A DNA stretch of 64,000 nt from Clostridia bacterium (GTDB taxonomy: Bacteria > Bacillota > Clostridia > Oscillospirales > CAG-272), in NCBI GenBank assembly GCA_017472305.1, contig JAFUQP010000019.1, positions 1 to 64,000 of the forward strand, read 5' to 3'. Positions 8,664 through 17,481 of this stretch are shown here, piece after piece. Numbering within the stretch: the stretch's first letter is position 1; the number at the start of each line of letters is the position of its first letter. The notes beneath the pieces were generated by a model. That model was not told the DNA's origin and searched no databases. It was given only the letters and a program-made list of their open reading frames with translations. Position numbers and translations under genes: made by a program.

Positions 8664-9758
8664 ATGAAAAAGCTGCTTTTACCGATAGTAATAATTCTCT
8701 CGCTTCTTATCCTTGTTGCCTGCAAGGACGAATACGAGCCGCAAAAAAGCACGAAGGAAGAGTCAAGAGTCGTCGCTACAGTGACCGTCGAGGGCGAGAG
8801 GTACGATATAAAATACGAGCTTTACCGCGCGCTGTTCTTAAGTAACAAGGCGGCAGTTGACGGCGGTGACGAGTCGGTGTGGTCGGGCGAAAACAAGGAC
8901 GAATATATCGACAGAATAAACGAGATAATATTTGAACGCGCAGCTGAAATATACGCGGTGATAAGTCTCGGGCGCGAGCTTGGAATCGACGCCTACTCAA
9001 AGGAAATCGACGAGCAAATCCGCGAGCTTGTACGCGTTGGCGTCGAGGGCAACGGCGCGGATATAGAGGGGCACGGAAGCTACGACAAATACCTCGAGGC
9101 ACTGAAGAAGCAGGGACTCAACTACTCTGTTCACGACCTTCTTTACCGCTACTCGATAGTCCTTACGAAAATCGAGGAATACTACAAGGGTACAGAGGAT
9201 AAGGCTCTTGGAAGACTCCCGGGAGATATAGAGATAAAGCGCGAGGACGTCAAGGCATATTACGAGAGTGACGACTGTGCAAGAATCTTCCATATATACT
9301 TCGAGGACGGCAAAAGTATTTATCCTATGTCCACCTACAAGGCGGGGCTTGAGGGCAAATCTGACGACCTTTCGGCAGCGCTCTATATAATCCAGAACGC
9401 GCCGCATATAGTTTACACCGACCTGCTTCTTGACGAGGGCGTAACCGGCATTATGCTCGGTAGGTATACCCTTGACTTGAGAGCCTACTCGGAGTACACC
9501 GCGGCAGCCTTCAGCCTTGCGGCAGGCAGCGTCAGCGACGTTATCACGGTCACCGACGGCACGAAGGTAAATTACCTCATTTATAAGCTCGATAAGGACA
9601 GCGAGCATTTTGACAGATGCTTTGACAGTGTGCTTAACTCCTATATCGACAACGAGATAGGCAAGTCGGTAAGCACAATCAAGGGTACACTGCTTTCCTC
9701 TCTTACAAAAAAGGACGCGTACGGAGATATTTCACACAAGGACATTTCGATGGATTGA
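8664..9758 (+). CDS. Lipoprotein with SurA/PrsA-like (degenerate parvulin) architecture
   Basis: The 364-residue protein begins with a lipoprotein signal peptide ending LILVAC (Cys at residue 20). A helical SurA-N-like region follows: the IDRINEIIFERAAEIY and LGIDAYSKEIDEQIREL helices at about 75-130 resemble the chaperone part of PrsA-type foldases. The C-terminal part, near residues 205-330, contains AAAFSLAAGSVSDVITV, which matches the parvulin segment that follows the active site. The canonical isomerase residues are not clear, so catalysis is uncertain. It probably acts outside the membrane in folding secreted proteins. It overlaps or abuts the next gene. Confidence 0.65.
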   Translation: MKKLLLPIVIILSLLILVACKDEYEPQKSTKEESRVVATVTVEGERYDIKYELYRALFLSNKAAVDGGDESVWSGENKDEYIDRINEIIFERAAEIYAVISLGRELGIDAYSKEIDEQIRELVRVGVEGNGADIEGHGSYDKYLEALKKQGLNYSVHDLLYRYSIVLTKIEEYYKGTEDKALGRLPGDIEIKREDVKAYYESDDCARIFHIYFEDGKSIYPMSTYKAGLEGKSDDLSAALYIIQNAPHIVYTDLLLDEGVTGIMLGRYTLDLRAYSEYTAAAFSLAAGSVSDVITVTDGTKVNYLIYKLDKDSEHFDRCFDSVLNSYIDNEIGKSVSTIKGTLLSSLTKKDAYGDISHKDISMD

Positions 9759-9760
9759 CA

Positions 9761-10300
9761 ATGGAAAAGAGCGAATTTGAGAAAAGATTTAAGTTTGAGA
9801 ACGCAACCCCCTTCTCCCCTGAAAAATATCTTTTGAATACCGACGGTTTCGCAGAGGCTCTTGAGGATTTCTTTGGCAAGAACTTCTCGGAGCTGATAGA
9901 GCTGACAACCGATATAAGGATAGCAAAGAAAATCAGCGTATCTCCCGAGTATACCGCCTTTTTCTTCAAGCTTATGCTTTACTACATAAGAGCCAGAGCG
10001 TTTATTCGGGTCGCCGTGCTTGACCTATCCGACGAGCTTTGCATATCTATCACTATAGACCGCCCCGTGGAGCTTCTGCTTCGCGAGAGCACCGATATTA
10101 TCAGAGCGGCGAGGAACGCAGGCTACGAGATTACGCCCACAGAGTCGGGATACAAGCTCCGTGTAAAATATACAGAGGACTACCGAATGAAGGTGTTCGC
10201 AAGGAGCTGCTCGGTGCCCGAGCTGCTTTATGCTCTTAACGAAATTTTCTTTATTAATATCAAAAAATCCGACGACCAAAGAAAAAGCAGGAAAAAGTAA
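9761..10300 (+). CDS. Unknown cytosolic protein downstream of the foldase-like lipoprotein
   Basis: About 179 residues from ATG 9761; an in-frame TTG at 9755 overlaps the previous stop as TTGA and may be the true coupled start. The protein has no signal peptide or membrane segment. It alternates helices and strands (LFLKLMLYYIRARAF-like helix, then VAVLDLSDELCISITID strands) in a way loosely reminiscent of a degenerate histidine-kinase-type ATPase fold, but no nucleotide-binding motif is visible. It ends in a basic tail. I do not assign a function. Confidence 0.7.
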   Translation: MEKSEFEKRFKFENATPFSPEKYLLNTDGFAEALEDFFGKNFSELIELTTDIRIAKKISVSPEYTAFFFKLMLYYIRARAFIRVAVLDLSDELCISITIDRPVELLLRESTDIIRAARNAGYEITPTESGYKLRVKYTEDYRMKVFARSCSVPELLYALNEIFFINIKKSDDQRKSRKK

Positions 10301-10379
10301 TTACCCCCATTTTAATATATAATAAATCAAATAATAAAGCGCAAAAGCTTTGATTAGCAAGTAATAATATGTTATCCGT

Positions 10380-10406
10380 GAGCTCGGTTTTCCCGAGCTC
10401 TTTTTT
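10380..10406 (+). terminator. Terminator after the 8.7-10.3 kb operon
   Basis: GAGCTCGG, loop GTTTT-like, CCGAGCTC, then TTTTTT. A compact, strong intrinsic terminator. Confidence 0.85.
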
Positions 10407-10479
10407 CTTCCTATTTTTGTTACTCATACACAAAGTCCTTTGTGAGCAAATTAATATCAGTGCAAATATGGGCGCTTAA

Positions 10480-10497
10480 TGTAAATCACACTTTACA
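10480..10497. promoter_or_regulatory. 18-bp palindrome TGTAAA-N6-TTTACA upstream of spoIVB
   Basis: A perfect six-base inverted repeat with a six-base centre (TCACAC), 28 bases before the spoIVB start. Similar sites occur at 22204, 48330, 52820, 54958 and 62900. It may be a regulator-binding site; function unknown. Confidence 0.5.
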
Positions 10498-10524
10498 TTA
10501 ATAAACAAAAGGCAAGGGATTAAG

Positions 10525-11733
10525 ATGAAAAGAAAAGTAGCGGGGAGAATTCTTTTTCTCCTTTCAATTATATATACGCTCTCGCTTCCACTATCCGTCG
10601 GGGCGGCGGAATGCTCACACGGGCAGGAGAACGGGTGCGGGGGGAAGCACTCGTCTGCCGATAACGTGGGCAGCGAGATTCAAGAGTCGGACTGCGAGAA
10701 TATATGCGGAACAGAAGAGGGCGCACTTCTCTCAAATGAACTAGGTGAGGATTATGCCGAGGTCGGCAGCGTTAAGGTTTCTTCAAGGCTCTGGGAGCTG
10801 CTCTTTGGCAAGGAAGGAGCGGCAAGAGAGAAGCTGCTTTCAGTCGGCGGCGGAGTTTTCGGCGTGAAAATCAAGCAGAAGAACGTCACAGTCACCGAGT
10901 CAAAATCAATTCCGCTTCTCTCCCCCGGGGATAAAATTCTCGCGATAAACGGCAAGCGGGTATCCACGGTATCGGAGATACAAAGCGCCGTAGAGCGCTC
11001 GGGCGGCAGCAGTATAACGATTAAGGCAATACACAACGGCTCCGAGATTACCCTCGAGGCTCGTCCTACGCTTATCGACGGCGAGTATAAGCTCGGGCTT
11101 TCGCTTCGCGACGGAGCGGTGGGAATCGGTACTGTCACCTTCGTAGACCCCGAAACGGGGCTCTTTGGCGGTCTTGGACACGGAATATGCGATGCCGAGA
11201 GCGGTGACATCGTCGAGCTTCATACAGGAGATATATCGGGGGTAATTCTCGGCGGCATACACAAGGGCGAATGCGGTAAGCCCGGGGAGCTTTCGGGAAT
11301 TCTGACAGGCGAGGACAAGGGCGACCTCACCGAGAACTGCGAGTGCGGCGTCTTCGGTGTTGTTGACAATCCCGAGGCATTCGGCGGCGAGTGTCTGCCC
11401 GTCGGCACAAGAGATGAGCTTCACGAGGGCGAGGCGACCGTCTATTCTACCCTGAAGAACGGTATGAAGGGCGAGTACAAGGTCGAAATTTACGACATCG
11501 ACAGAACGAGCGAAGGCTCGAAATCCTTCCGAATTCGCGTCACCGACCCGACGCTCATAGCCCTCACGGGCGGCATAGTCCGCGGAATGAGCGGCTCTCC
11601 TATCATACAGGACGGCAAGCTTGTTGGAGCGGTCACTCATGTAATGGTCGCCGACCCTACGGAAGGTTACGGTATATTCATAGAGAACATGTTGAATGCC
11701 GCGCAAAATCAAGTAATACCCAAGGCGGCATAG
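10525..11733 (+). CDS. spoIVB: SpoIVB serine peptidase
   Basis: The 402-residue protein has an N-terminal membrane/signal segment (residues about 8-28), a Cys/His/Ser-rich linker, a PDZ domain (about 115-185, with LSPGDKILAINGKRV) and the SpoIVB peptidase domain. The catalytic His lies in GGLGHGI near residue 217 and the Ser in RGMSGSPII near 356, followed by QDGKLVGAVTHV. SpoIVB is secreted from the forespore and cleaves SpoIVFA to trigger pro-sigma-K processing, so this organism is predicted to sporulate. Its 3' end has a second broken relative at 17.5-17.7 kb. Confidence 0.95.
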   Translation: MKRKVAGRILFLLSIIYTLSLPLSVGAAECSHGQENGCGGKHSSADNVGSEIQESDCENICGTEEGALLSNELGEDYAEVGSVKVSSRLWELLFGKEGAAREKLLSVGGGVFGVKIKQKNVTVTESKSIPLLSPGDKILAINGKRVSTVSEIQSAVERSGGSSITIKAIHNGSEITLEARPTLIDGEYKLGLSLRDGAVGIGTVTFVDPETGLFGGLGHGICDAESGDIVELHTGDISGVILGGIHKGECGKPGELSGILTGEDKGDLTENCECGVFGVVDNPEAFGGECLPVGTRDELHEGEATVYSTLKNGMKGEYKVEIYDIDRTSEGSKSFRIRVTDPTLIALTGGIVRGMSGSPIIQDGKLVGAVTHVMVADPTEGYGIFIENMLNAAQNQVIPKAA

Positions 11734-11735
11734 AG

Positions 11736-11778
11736 AAAAAGGCAATATCATTCCAAAACGGTTTGATATTGCCTTTTT
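11736..11778. terminator. Bidirectional terminator between spoIVB and the SDR gene
   Basis: A long inverted repeat pairs AAAAAGGCAATATCA (11736-11750) with its complement at 11764-11778, giving T runs on both strands. It serves the convergent genes on either side. Confidence 0.85.
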
Positions 11779-11783
11779 GATAT

Positions 11784-12566
11784 TTATCCTTTAGGAATAA
11801 TTGGATAAAGTTGGATCGTATTTCCTCCGTCAACAACAAGCTCCGCTCCTGTGGTGTTACGTGCGTGGGCGGCAAAGTAGTAGATTGCATCTGCTATGTC
11901 CTCGCCAACCGCCACATCACCGATTGGAGTAAATCGTGATGGTACAGTATCATAAAATTCAGGTCTTTCTTCCCAACGGTTGGTCTTGATCATTCCGGGT
12001 AGTACCGCATTTACGCGGATATTGTATTTTCCGAGGTCAAGTGCAAGTCCGCGCATCATACCAAGCTGACCACCTTTGGAGGCTTCATATGCGATTCTGT
12101 CGGGGATCGCGCGATAGGCGGTGTTGGAATTGACAAACACGATATTTCCACCGCCATTTTCCTTCATTCGTTTTGCGGCATGCTCGGAAATGCAGTAATT
12201 CCAAACAACGTTGGTATTAATCACTTTCATAAAATCGGTGAGGGGATTTTCAAATATCTTCTGTCCGAGTCCCTGATCGGCGGCATTGAGCACGAGGGTT
12301 TCCGCAAAAATGCCCTTTGCGTCCAAATCCGCAAATATTTTCTCTACCGAAGCCTCGTCAACCGTTCGCTCATCGAGCAGCGAGTCGATGTGATAACCGA
12401 TGATCTCCACATTCGGGAAGTGCGCTCTGTATTCTCTTTCCTTTGCGTGCACTTTCTCTGCATTTCTGCCCGTGAAAATGACGTTATATCCCTCGGAAGC
12501 GAATTTTTCAACGATTGCCACGCCTGTGTTGATACAAGCACCGGTTACAAGTACAGCCTTCTTCAT
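11784..12566 (-). CDS. Short-chain dehydrogenase/reductase (SDR)
   Basis: A 260-residue classical SDR. The N-terminal Rossmann motif is TGACINTGVAIVEKF (a variant of TGxxxGxG). NAA lies near residue 92, VNSNTAY holds the catalytic Ser, and YEASKGGQ holds the catalytic Tyr-Lys pair. Such enzymes in sugar-acid clusters oxidise or reduce sugar acids at C3 or C5; the exact substrate is unknown. Start 12566 follows a GAGGT site; the open frame upstream lacks one. It is the last gene of the minus-strand 16.5-11.8 kb cluster. The N-terminal 70 residues resemble those of the broken gene at 12939-13250. Confidence 0.88.
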   Translation of the reverse strand: MKKAVLVTGACINTGVAIVEKFASEGYNVIFTGRNAEKVHAKEREYRAHFPNVEIIGYHIDSLLDERTVDEASVEKIFADLDAKGIFAETLVLNAADQGLGQKIFENPLTDFMKVINTNVVWNYCISEHAAKRMKENGGGNIVFVNSNTAYRAIPDRIAYEASKGGQLGMMRGLALDLGKYNIRVNAVLPGMIKTNRWEERPEFYDTVPSRFTPIGDVAVGEDIADAIYYFAAHARNTTGAELVVDGGNTIQLYPIIPKG

Positions 12567-12576
12567 TTTCTTTACC

Positions 12577-12924
12577 TCACCTGAAATAATAGTAGTCGGT
12601 ATTTTCTCTACCTGTGTTATGATTTTCAACAATAATAACCTTGGCGTCGCGCTCCATAAGAAGAGCGTGAAAGACGCCGCGTTTTACGTTATATAGTCTC
12701 CCCATCTCAAGTGGCGTTTCGGAAAATTCCTTACCGATAACAAGCCTCGCCTTCCCCGAAACAAGAACGAAAACCTCGTCAGTCTCTTTATGCGCCTCAA
12801 GATAGTTATATCTCTCCTCGTCAAAATACTCACCGAAGTTGGCTATGGCAACGCGCCACTCTCCATAGTTCATCGTAGGGTTATACCCCACGCCATTATA
12901 CTCAAAAATTTCAAGTCCCTTCAT
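12577..12924 (-). CDS. Small cupin-fold protein
   Basis: The 115-residue protein has the single-domain cupin pattern: KETDEVFVLVSGKARLVIG (strand pair after the first motif) and MGRLYNVKRGVFHALLM with a His in the second motif. Small cupins in such clusters act as sugar or sugar-acid isomerases, lactone-handling enzymes or sensors; no specific role is provable. It lies 10 bases upstream of the SDR gene in the same operon. Confidence 0.75.
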   Translation of the reverse strand: MKGLEIFEYNGVGYNPTMNYGEWRVAIANFGEYFDEERYNYLEAHKETDEVFVLVSGKARLVIGKEFSETPLEMGRLYNVKRGVFHALLMERDAKVIIVENHNTGRENTDYYYFR

Positions 12925-12938
12925 GTTTCACCCATAAA

Positions 12939-13250
12939 TCAAAAATAAAATTCAGTCTTCGCGGAACGAATGTCGGTCAGAGCACCCGTGTAGTAGCTCA
13001 AATTGTGCTCGACATAGGGGTGCTTTAAGCACTCCTCCTCGTTAACCGTCTGTTCCTCGGTATGCGACTCAAGTGAACAGCCGATAATCTCAAGGGTGGG
13101 ATAACTTTTTCTGTATTCCGCCTCTTTGTCAGCCACCTTTTCGGCACTTCTGCCCGTAAAAATAATATTGTGCCCCTCGCTTGCAAATTTTTCAACTATG
13201 TCAACACCTGTGTTGGCGCAAGCACCGGTTATAAGAGTAGCTTTTTTCAT
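12939..13250 (-). pseudogene. In-frame chimera: SDR N-terminus fused to enolase-family C-terminus
   Basis: The 103-residue reading frame starts MKKATLITGACANTGVDI and follows the neighbouring SDR for about 68 residues. It then switches at TVNEEECLKHPYVEHN into the last 34 residues of the enolase-superfamily protein encoded at 14668-15828. Neither part carries an active site, so it is best read as the scar of a deletion between an SDR gene and a second dehydratase gene. The switch falls at a shared GAGGAGG stretch. It still has a start overlapping the glycosidase stop (ATGA at 13247-13250). The enolase tail differs from the intact copy at many bases, so the lost gene was a diverged paralogue. 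Confidence 0.85.
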
Positions 13251-14656
13251 AATTCACAATCTCCGAAAATCAAGAACATTGGATAATCCTTTATGGGAAG
13301 AAGCTTCAGAAGGTCAACACCCCACTCATCCTTTGTCAGCATATCCTCGCAAAGCTCATAAATTTTGCCGTCCATCGGGTCGAGAAGGCGCGGATTTCCG
13401 TCGATTGCCGAGTGAAACGATACAGCGCCCTCGTAATCGGTTGTCATATAATCGGAAGGATGCCAATAGGCGAGCGCGAGTGCACCGTTGTCAAGGCGGA
13501 ATCCGTACATCTCAACTCCGCTTGCTTTCAGAGTGGGAGCGTTTCCGCAGTGCGGTGCCATGTCAAGGTAAACGGTGACGGGAAGGTCGATGGCGGTGGT
13601 TTCTCCGCTCAAAAGCGAAGAGAGGTTCGAAAGTGCATAATATGAGGGCTTTTCGAAATAATTGCCCACAGCCACACCGTTTTCATCAAACTCCGCTCCA
13701 AGCACACCGAAGTAACCGTAGTCCTTGTAGCTTCCCGCATCTCCAACCTTGCCTTTGAGTGCTTCCATCATATCAAGCGCGGAGAAGTAGGATGCAAATT
13801 TACACCCCATACCGAGGTCGGTAACGAGATGGCGGAGCATAAATTTACACTGTTTTCTTTCGGTCCAAGCACCCGTTCTGAGCGCACCGTGACCGTAGGG
13901 GCGGGATTGAGCTCCCGATTCGCCCTGAATTATTTCAATTTTTGGGTTGTACATATCAACAGCCGCACGAAGGGCGCGGATATTGCCTTTAAGTCTTGTA
14001 TCATCGAAAATATAAGCGTGGAAGGATATGGCATCGACATAGTCAAGCATTCCCGTCTTGAAAAGATCTCTCTCAAAGGGCATGTAAATAGACCCAAGAG
14101 CACCGCCGATAATATAGCAATCGGGGTTTCCTTCCTTCAGTGCCTTTGCTGTTGCAATGTTAAATACGCCAACCTCTTCGGCACAAATACCGTGCTTCCA
14201 GCAGTGGAGTCCGTCCGGCTCGTTCCATACTTCAAAATGATGGACTCTGCCCTTGTAATGCTCAGCGAGAGCGCGGCAATAATTGTGCCAAGCAGACTTT
14301 TGCTCCTCTGTGTGAATAGGAGGACATCCGACCGCACCGAAAACCTCTTCAGCCATACCGCCGTAGATTTTATTTCCGTAGCAAACGCACATCCAAGGGA
14401 TCATATCTCTTGCCAAAATGTTGTCAACGATACTGTCAAGCCAAGCAAAATCGTATACGCCCTTTTCCTTTTCGGTCTTTTGCCAACCCGACTGTATTCT
14501 CACCCATTTTACGCCTATTTTTGAAATTTTATCGTAGGCGTTTTCGGGATTAAAGGCATCACGGTCAAGCTTTTCAAAGCCTATTCCGAGTCTGGATTTT
14601 GCTACCTCGGATGCGCTTTTCGTCTTTATTCTTCCTATCTCCTTAAGTCTGTACAT
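13247..14656 (-). CDS. Clan GH-A glycosidase (GH39-like beta-xylosidase/glycosidase)
   Basis: A 469-residue (beta/alpha)8-barrel hydrolase without a signal peptide, so it acts in the cytosol on imported glycosides. The acid/base Glu lies in VWNEPDG near residue 145 and the nucleophile Glu in IIQGESG near residue 250, both typical of clan GH-A. The region KWVRIQSGWQKTEKEKG near residue 50 also fits GH39-like enzymes. A short C-terminal beta domain follows the barrel. The start at 14656 is chosen because AGGAGA lies 7 bases upstream; the open frame begins earlier at a TTG inside that site. It sits between the dehydratase gene and the SDR chimera in one operon. Confidence 0.82.
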   Translation of the reverse strand: MYRLKEIGRIKTKSASEVAKSRLGIGFEKLDRDAFNPENAYDKISKIGVKWVRIQSGWQKTEKEKGVYDFAWLDSIVDNILARDMIPWMCVCYGNKIYGGMAEEVFGAVGCPPIHTEEQKSAWHNYCRALAEHYKGRVHHFEVWNEPDGLHCWKHGICAEEVGVFNIATAKALKEGNPDCYIIGGALGSIYMPFERDLFKTGMLDYVDAISFHAYIFDDTRLKGNIRALRAAVDMYNPKIEIIQGESGAQSRPYGHGALRTGAWTERKQCKFMLRHLVTDLGMGCKFASYFSALDMMEALKGKVGDAGSYKDYGYFGVLGAEFDENGVAVGNYFEKPSYYALSNLSSLLSGETTAIDLPVTVYLDMAPHCGNAPTLKASGVEMYGFRLDNGALALAYWHPSDYMTTDYEGAVSFHSAIDGNPRLLDPMDGKIYELCEDMLTKDEWGVDLLKLLPIKDYPMFLIFGDCEL

Positions 14657-14667
14657 CTCTGTTCTCC

Positions 14668-15828
14668 TCAAAAATAAAACTTGGTTTTTGCAGGTCTTAT
14701 ATCGGTAAGCGCGCCTGTGTAATGGCGGAGATTATGCTCTACATAGGGGTGCTTTAAGCACTCCTCCTCATTAAGCTCTATGCCAAGTCCCGGCTTGTCG
14801 CCTATCTTGATGCGACCGTTCTCATAAATGAGATTTTCGTCGGTGATATACTTTCTGTACTCAACGTCGCTATACATAATTTCAAGTATGCAGAAGTTGG
14901 GACAGCACGCGGCAAGCTGAAGCGTTGCAGCGTTGGCGATTGGCCCTGACGGATTGTGGGGGGCGAACGGAATATAGTTCGCTTCGGCAATCGCCGCAAT
15001 TTTTTTGAGTTCCATAATACCGCCCGCGTGCGAAATATCGGGCTGAATGTAATCGCAGGCACGACGACGGAATAGCTCGTTATAGTCAAATCTCGTATAA
15101 AGTCGCTCGCCTGCCGAAATGGCAACGGGCGATTTTTCACGAACTGCCGCGAGTGCTTCGAGATTGTTGGGCGGCACGGGTTCTTCCAGAAGCATCGGCT
15201 TGAACTGAGCCACCTCTTGCGCGATTTTGATACCCGTGGGAACGTCAAAGCGTCCGTGTGCCTCGATCAGCAGATCGACCTCGTCGCCCACCGCCTCGCG
15301 AACGGCGGCAATACAACGAAGCGCCTTGTCGAGATCCTTGTTGGAGATCTGTAAATAATTCTTTCCAAACGGGTCCCACTTCATCGCGGTGACACCGCGC
15401 TTGACCGCTTCCGCCGCTTTTTCTCCAAATTCCTCAGGCTCCTTCGCGCCTGCAAACCAACCGTTGACGTAAATGCGGCAATCCTCGTTGACCTTGCCGC
15501 CAAGCAGCTGATATACGGGAACGCCGAGAGATTTTCCGAGAATATCCCATAGTGCCATTTCCACAGCGGAGAGCGCACTCATCAGCACCGCGCCCCCACG
15601 CCAATAGGCATCGCGGTAAATGTCGTGATAATGCTTTTCAATCTGTCTGGGGTCTTTACCCACAAGATAGCTCTTGATGTGCTCGATAGCGCCTACAAGT
15701 GCCTTTTCCTTGTATTCAAGCGTTCCCTCTCCAACGCCCGTGATTCCTTCGTCGGTGTAAACCTTTACAAACACCCAGTTTGTGCGGAAGCAGTCTACAA
15801 CAAATGTTTTAATATCAGTTACTTTCAT
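14668..15828 (-). CDS. Enolase-superfamily sugar-acid dehydratase (mandelate racemase/galactonate dehydratase group)
   Basis: The 386-residue protein has the N-terminal capping domain (1-120) and a barrel. Metal and catalytic motifs are LLIEAHGRFD near residue 189, LEEPVPPNN near 214, SAGERLYTR near 239, DISHAGG near 267 and HNPSGP near 288. These match acid-sugar dehydratases such as galactonate, gluconate or mannonate dehydratase, which make 2-keto-3-deoxy sugar acids. The substrate cannot be fixed from sequence alone. GAGG precedes the start. The last 34 residues recur, diverged, in the chimera at 12939. Confidence 0.87.
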   Translation of the reverse strand: MKVTDIKTFVVDCFRTNWVFVKVYTDEGITGVGEGTLEYKEKALVGAIEHIKSYLVGKDPRQIEKHYHDIYRDAYWRGGAVLMSALSAVEMALWDILGKSLGVPVYQLLGGKVNEDCRIYVNGWFAGAKEPEEFGEKAAEAVKRGVTAMKWDPFGKNYLQISNKDLDKALRCIAAVREAVGDEVDLLIEAHGRFDVPTGIKIAQEVAQFKPMLLEEPVPPNNLEALAAVREKSPVAISAGERLYTRFDYNELFRRRACDYIQPDISHAGGIMELKKIAAIAEANYIPFAPHNPSGPIANAATLQLAACCPNFCILEIMYSDVEYRKYITDENLIYENGRIKIGDKPGLGIELNEEECLKHPYVEHNLRHYTGALTDIRPAKTKFYF

Positions 15829-15836
15829 TTTTTACC

Positions 15837-16520
15837 TCACTTTATTTTTATTTCTTGATATATTTGGGGAATGACTGCGTTTGGAAGGTTGAATTCTTCG
15901 GGAGAAAGCTCGTCGAACATTCCGAAGTGTATCGGCACGACGAATCTTGCGCCTGTATTTTTTGCAAATCTTGCCGCATCTGCCATGTTCATATTGTTTC
16001 CAACACCGTTTATGGGAAGAAATATAATGTCTACGTTTTCGGGAAGATCGGCAAAAATTGCTTCGTTGTAAAGAGTGTCGCCCGTAACGTAGAATATTTT
16101 TGCGGTGTCAAGCTCCTCGATAAGCACGCCGATAGCATGAACGTCACTGTGCTCTGCCTTGACCGCGGTAAAACGAAAGCCGTATTCCGTCCACGACGTT
16201 CCTCTGTTGAACAGCACGTTGTTATGTGACTTAAACGCTCTCGCCTTTTGCCATACTGACGAGGGCGAGAGAACAGTCATTCGTTTTTCTTTTCTTTCTA
16301 AAAAAATCGGTGCCGTTTCGGGATCGTAATGATCAAGATGATCGTGTGTAAATATCATAACGTCGGGAGTAACGGATAAAAATTCTTCTTTTACGGGAAC
16401 TCTGCGGTAATTGAAGGGCTCCACCTTTTCCACACTGTTCGATAAATACGGATCCACCATAATTTTTACTTTTCCGTTGTCAAATATAAGTCCTGCCTGT
16501 CCAAGCCATGTTATTTTCAT
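15837..16520 (-). CDS. UlaG-like metallo-beta-lactamase-fold hydrolase
   Basis: The 227-residue protein starts MKITWLGQAGLIFDNG, with MVDPYLS and the metal motif THDHLDHYDP near residue 58. Further ligands lie in AEHSD, VTGDTLYNE and PIHFGMF. This is the UlaG/YtnP-like branch, which includes lactonases and sugar-phosphate lactone hydrolases. A lactonase fits next to a sugar-acid dehydratase, because it would supply the open acid. GGAGGA precedes the ATG. It is the first gene of the minus-strand operon, divergent from the AraC regulator. Confidence 0.82.
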   Translation of the reverse strand: MKITWLGQAGLIFDNGKVKIMVDPYLSNSVEKVEPFNYRRVPVKEEFLSVTPDVMIFTHDHLDHYDPETAPIFLERKEKRMTVLSPSSVWQKARAFKSHNNVLFNRGTSWTEYGFRFTAVKAEHSDVHAIGVLIEELDTAKIFYVTGDTLYNEAIFADLPENVDIIFLPINGVGNNMNMADAARFAKNTGARFVVPIHFGMFDELSPEEFNLPNAVIPQIYQEIKIK

Positions 16521-16538
16521 AAAAGTTCCTCCTTTATA

Positions 16539-16567
16539 TTGACATCGTTTTTGTTTTATTATATAAT
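16539..16567 (+). promoter_or_regulatory. Consensus promoter of the AraC-type regulator
   Basis: TTGACA, 17 bases, TATAAT, a perfect consensus, in the 114-base divergent region. The -10 overlaps the AT-rich stretch likely used by the opposite operon. Confidence 0.8.
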
Positions 16568-16620
16568 ATATCTTGCTCGAAAACTACATATTACTTGTCA
16601 TATTTATTAGATATCTTGCT
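16568..16620. promoter_or_regulatory. Direct repeat ATATCTTGCT, candidate AraC operator
   Basis: ATATCTTGCT occurs at 16568-16577 and 16611-16620, 43 bases apart (about four helical turns) in the divergent promoter region. AraC-family proteins typically bind such direct repeats, so this is a candidate site for the adjacent regulator. Confidence 0.5.
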
Positions 16621-16634
16621 ATTTTGGAGTGACC

Positions 16635-17447
16635 ATGAAAAAAATTGTTTTGCCGCAGATAGTAGCGATCGGAATATACAATGCCCAAATCGGAATAAAA
16701 AAACGATCGATAACCAAAAACAGAAAAACGACGATGTTTGAGCTTGAGTTGCCAATTGGCAACGGTGGATTGTCATATATCAATGACGAATCCTACCCGA
16801 TCCATGAGAATATGGTCATCTGTGCCAAGCCCGGGCAGATCCGACATACCCGTTTACCGTTTAAGTGCTATTATATTCATATGATCGTAACCGATGGGTA
16901 TCTTGGAGACATACTCACCTCGCTTCCAAACTATATTGATTTTTCAGACACAGAGCAGATAAAAAAGATATTTATATCGCTATATGAGCACTATAATACG
17001 GGAATTTCAAACGATGATATACTGCTTCAAAGCTTAATTCTAAAACTCATATATATATTAGGTGAAAGCTCGGTATCTGTCATAAAATCCGCTCCGAAAA
17101 GTAACAATCACAAAACAATAGAGAGGACGCTGGAATATATCAACAACAATCTGTCTGCCGATCTTACACTTGAAAGACTAGCAAGCGCGGCAAATTTTAA
17201 TGCAATATATTTTCACAAGCTTTTCAAAGCTTCCACAGGAAAAACGCTGCACGAGTATGTAGAAGATCAACGAATCAAAAAATCGATAAGCCTGCTCATA
17301 TCTACCAATATGACACTTGCAGAGATCGCCTACGAGTGCGGTTTTTCATCGCAATCCTATTTCAGCTATGCCTTCAAGAAGAAAAACGGTTTCACTCCGC
17401 GGGAATATGCGAAAAAGATTCAATTAAAATATGAAAATCCGAAATAA
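16635..17447 (+). CDS. AraC-family transcription regulator
   Basis: About 270 residues. The N-terminal part is a cupin-like ligand domain (about 30-95, with YPIHENMVICAKPGQIRH). The C-terminal AraC/XylS DNA-binding domain has two helix-turn-helix units (about 165-265, LTLERLASAANFNAIYFHKLFK and LAEIAYECGFSSQSYFSYAFKK). It is transcribed away from the sugar-acid operon and is the likely sensor for its inducer. ATG at 16635 follows GGAG; an in-frame GTG at 16629 is less likely. The gene is markedly more AT-rich than its surroundings, which supports acquisition by transfer. Confidence 0.9.
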   Translation: MKKIVLPQIVAIGIYNAQIGIKKRSITKNRKTTMFELELPIGNGGLSYINDESYPIHENMVICAKPGQIRHTRLPFKCYYIHMIVTDGYLGDILTSLPNYIDFSDTEQIKKIFISLYEHYNTGISNDDILLQSLILKLIYILGESSVSVIKSAPKSNNHKTIERTLEYINNNLSADLTLERLASAANFNAIYFHKLFKASTGKTLHEYVEDQRIKKSISLLISTNMTLAEIAYECGFSSQSYFSYAFKKKNGFTPREYAKKIQLKYENPK

Positions 17448-17481
17448 TATTTTTCAAATCTGTTGTCCTTTACCCACCACA

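Noticed and set aside
10480-10497. GlnR/TnrA-type site
   Set aside because: The known pattern is 17 bp with seven central bases between shorter half-sites; this one is 18 bp, so the assignment is not supported.
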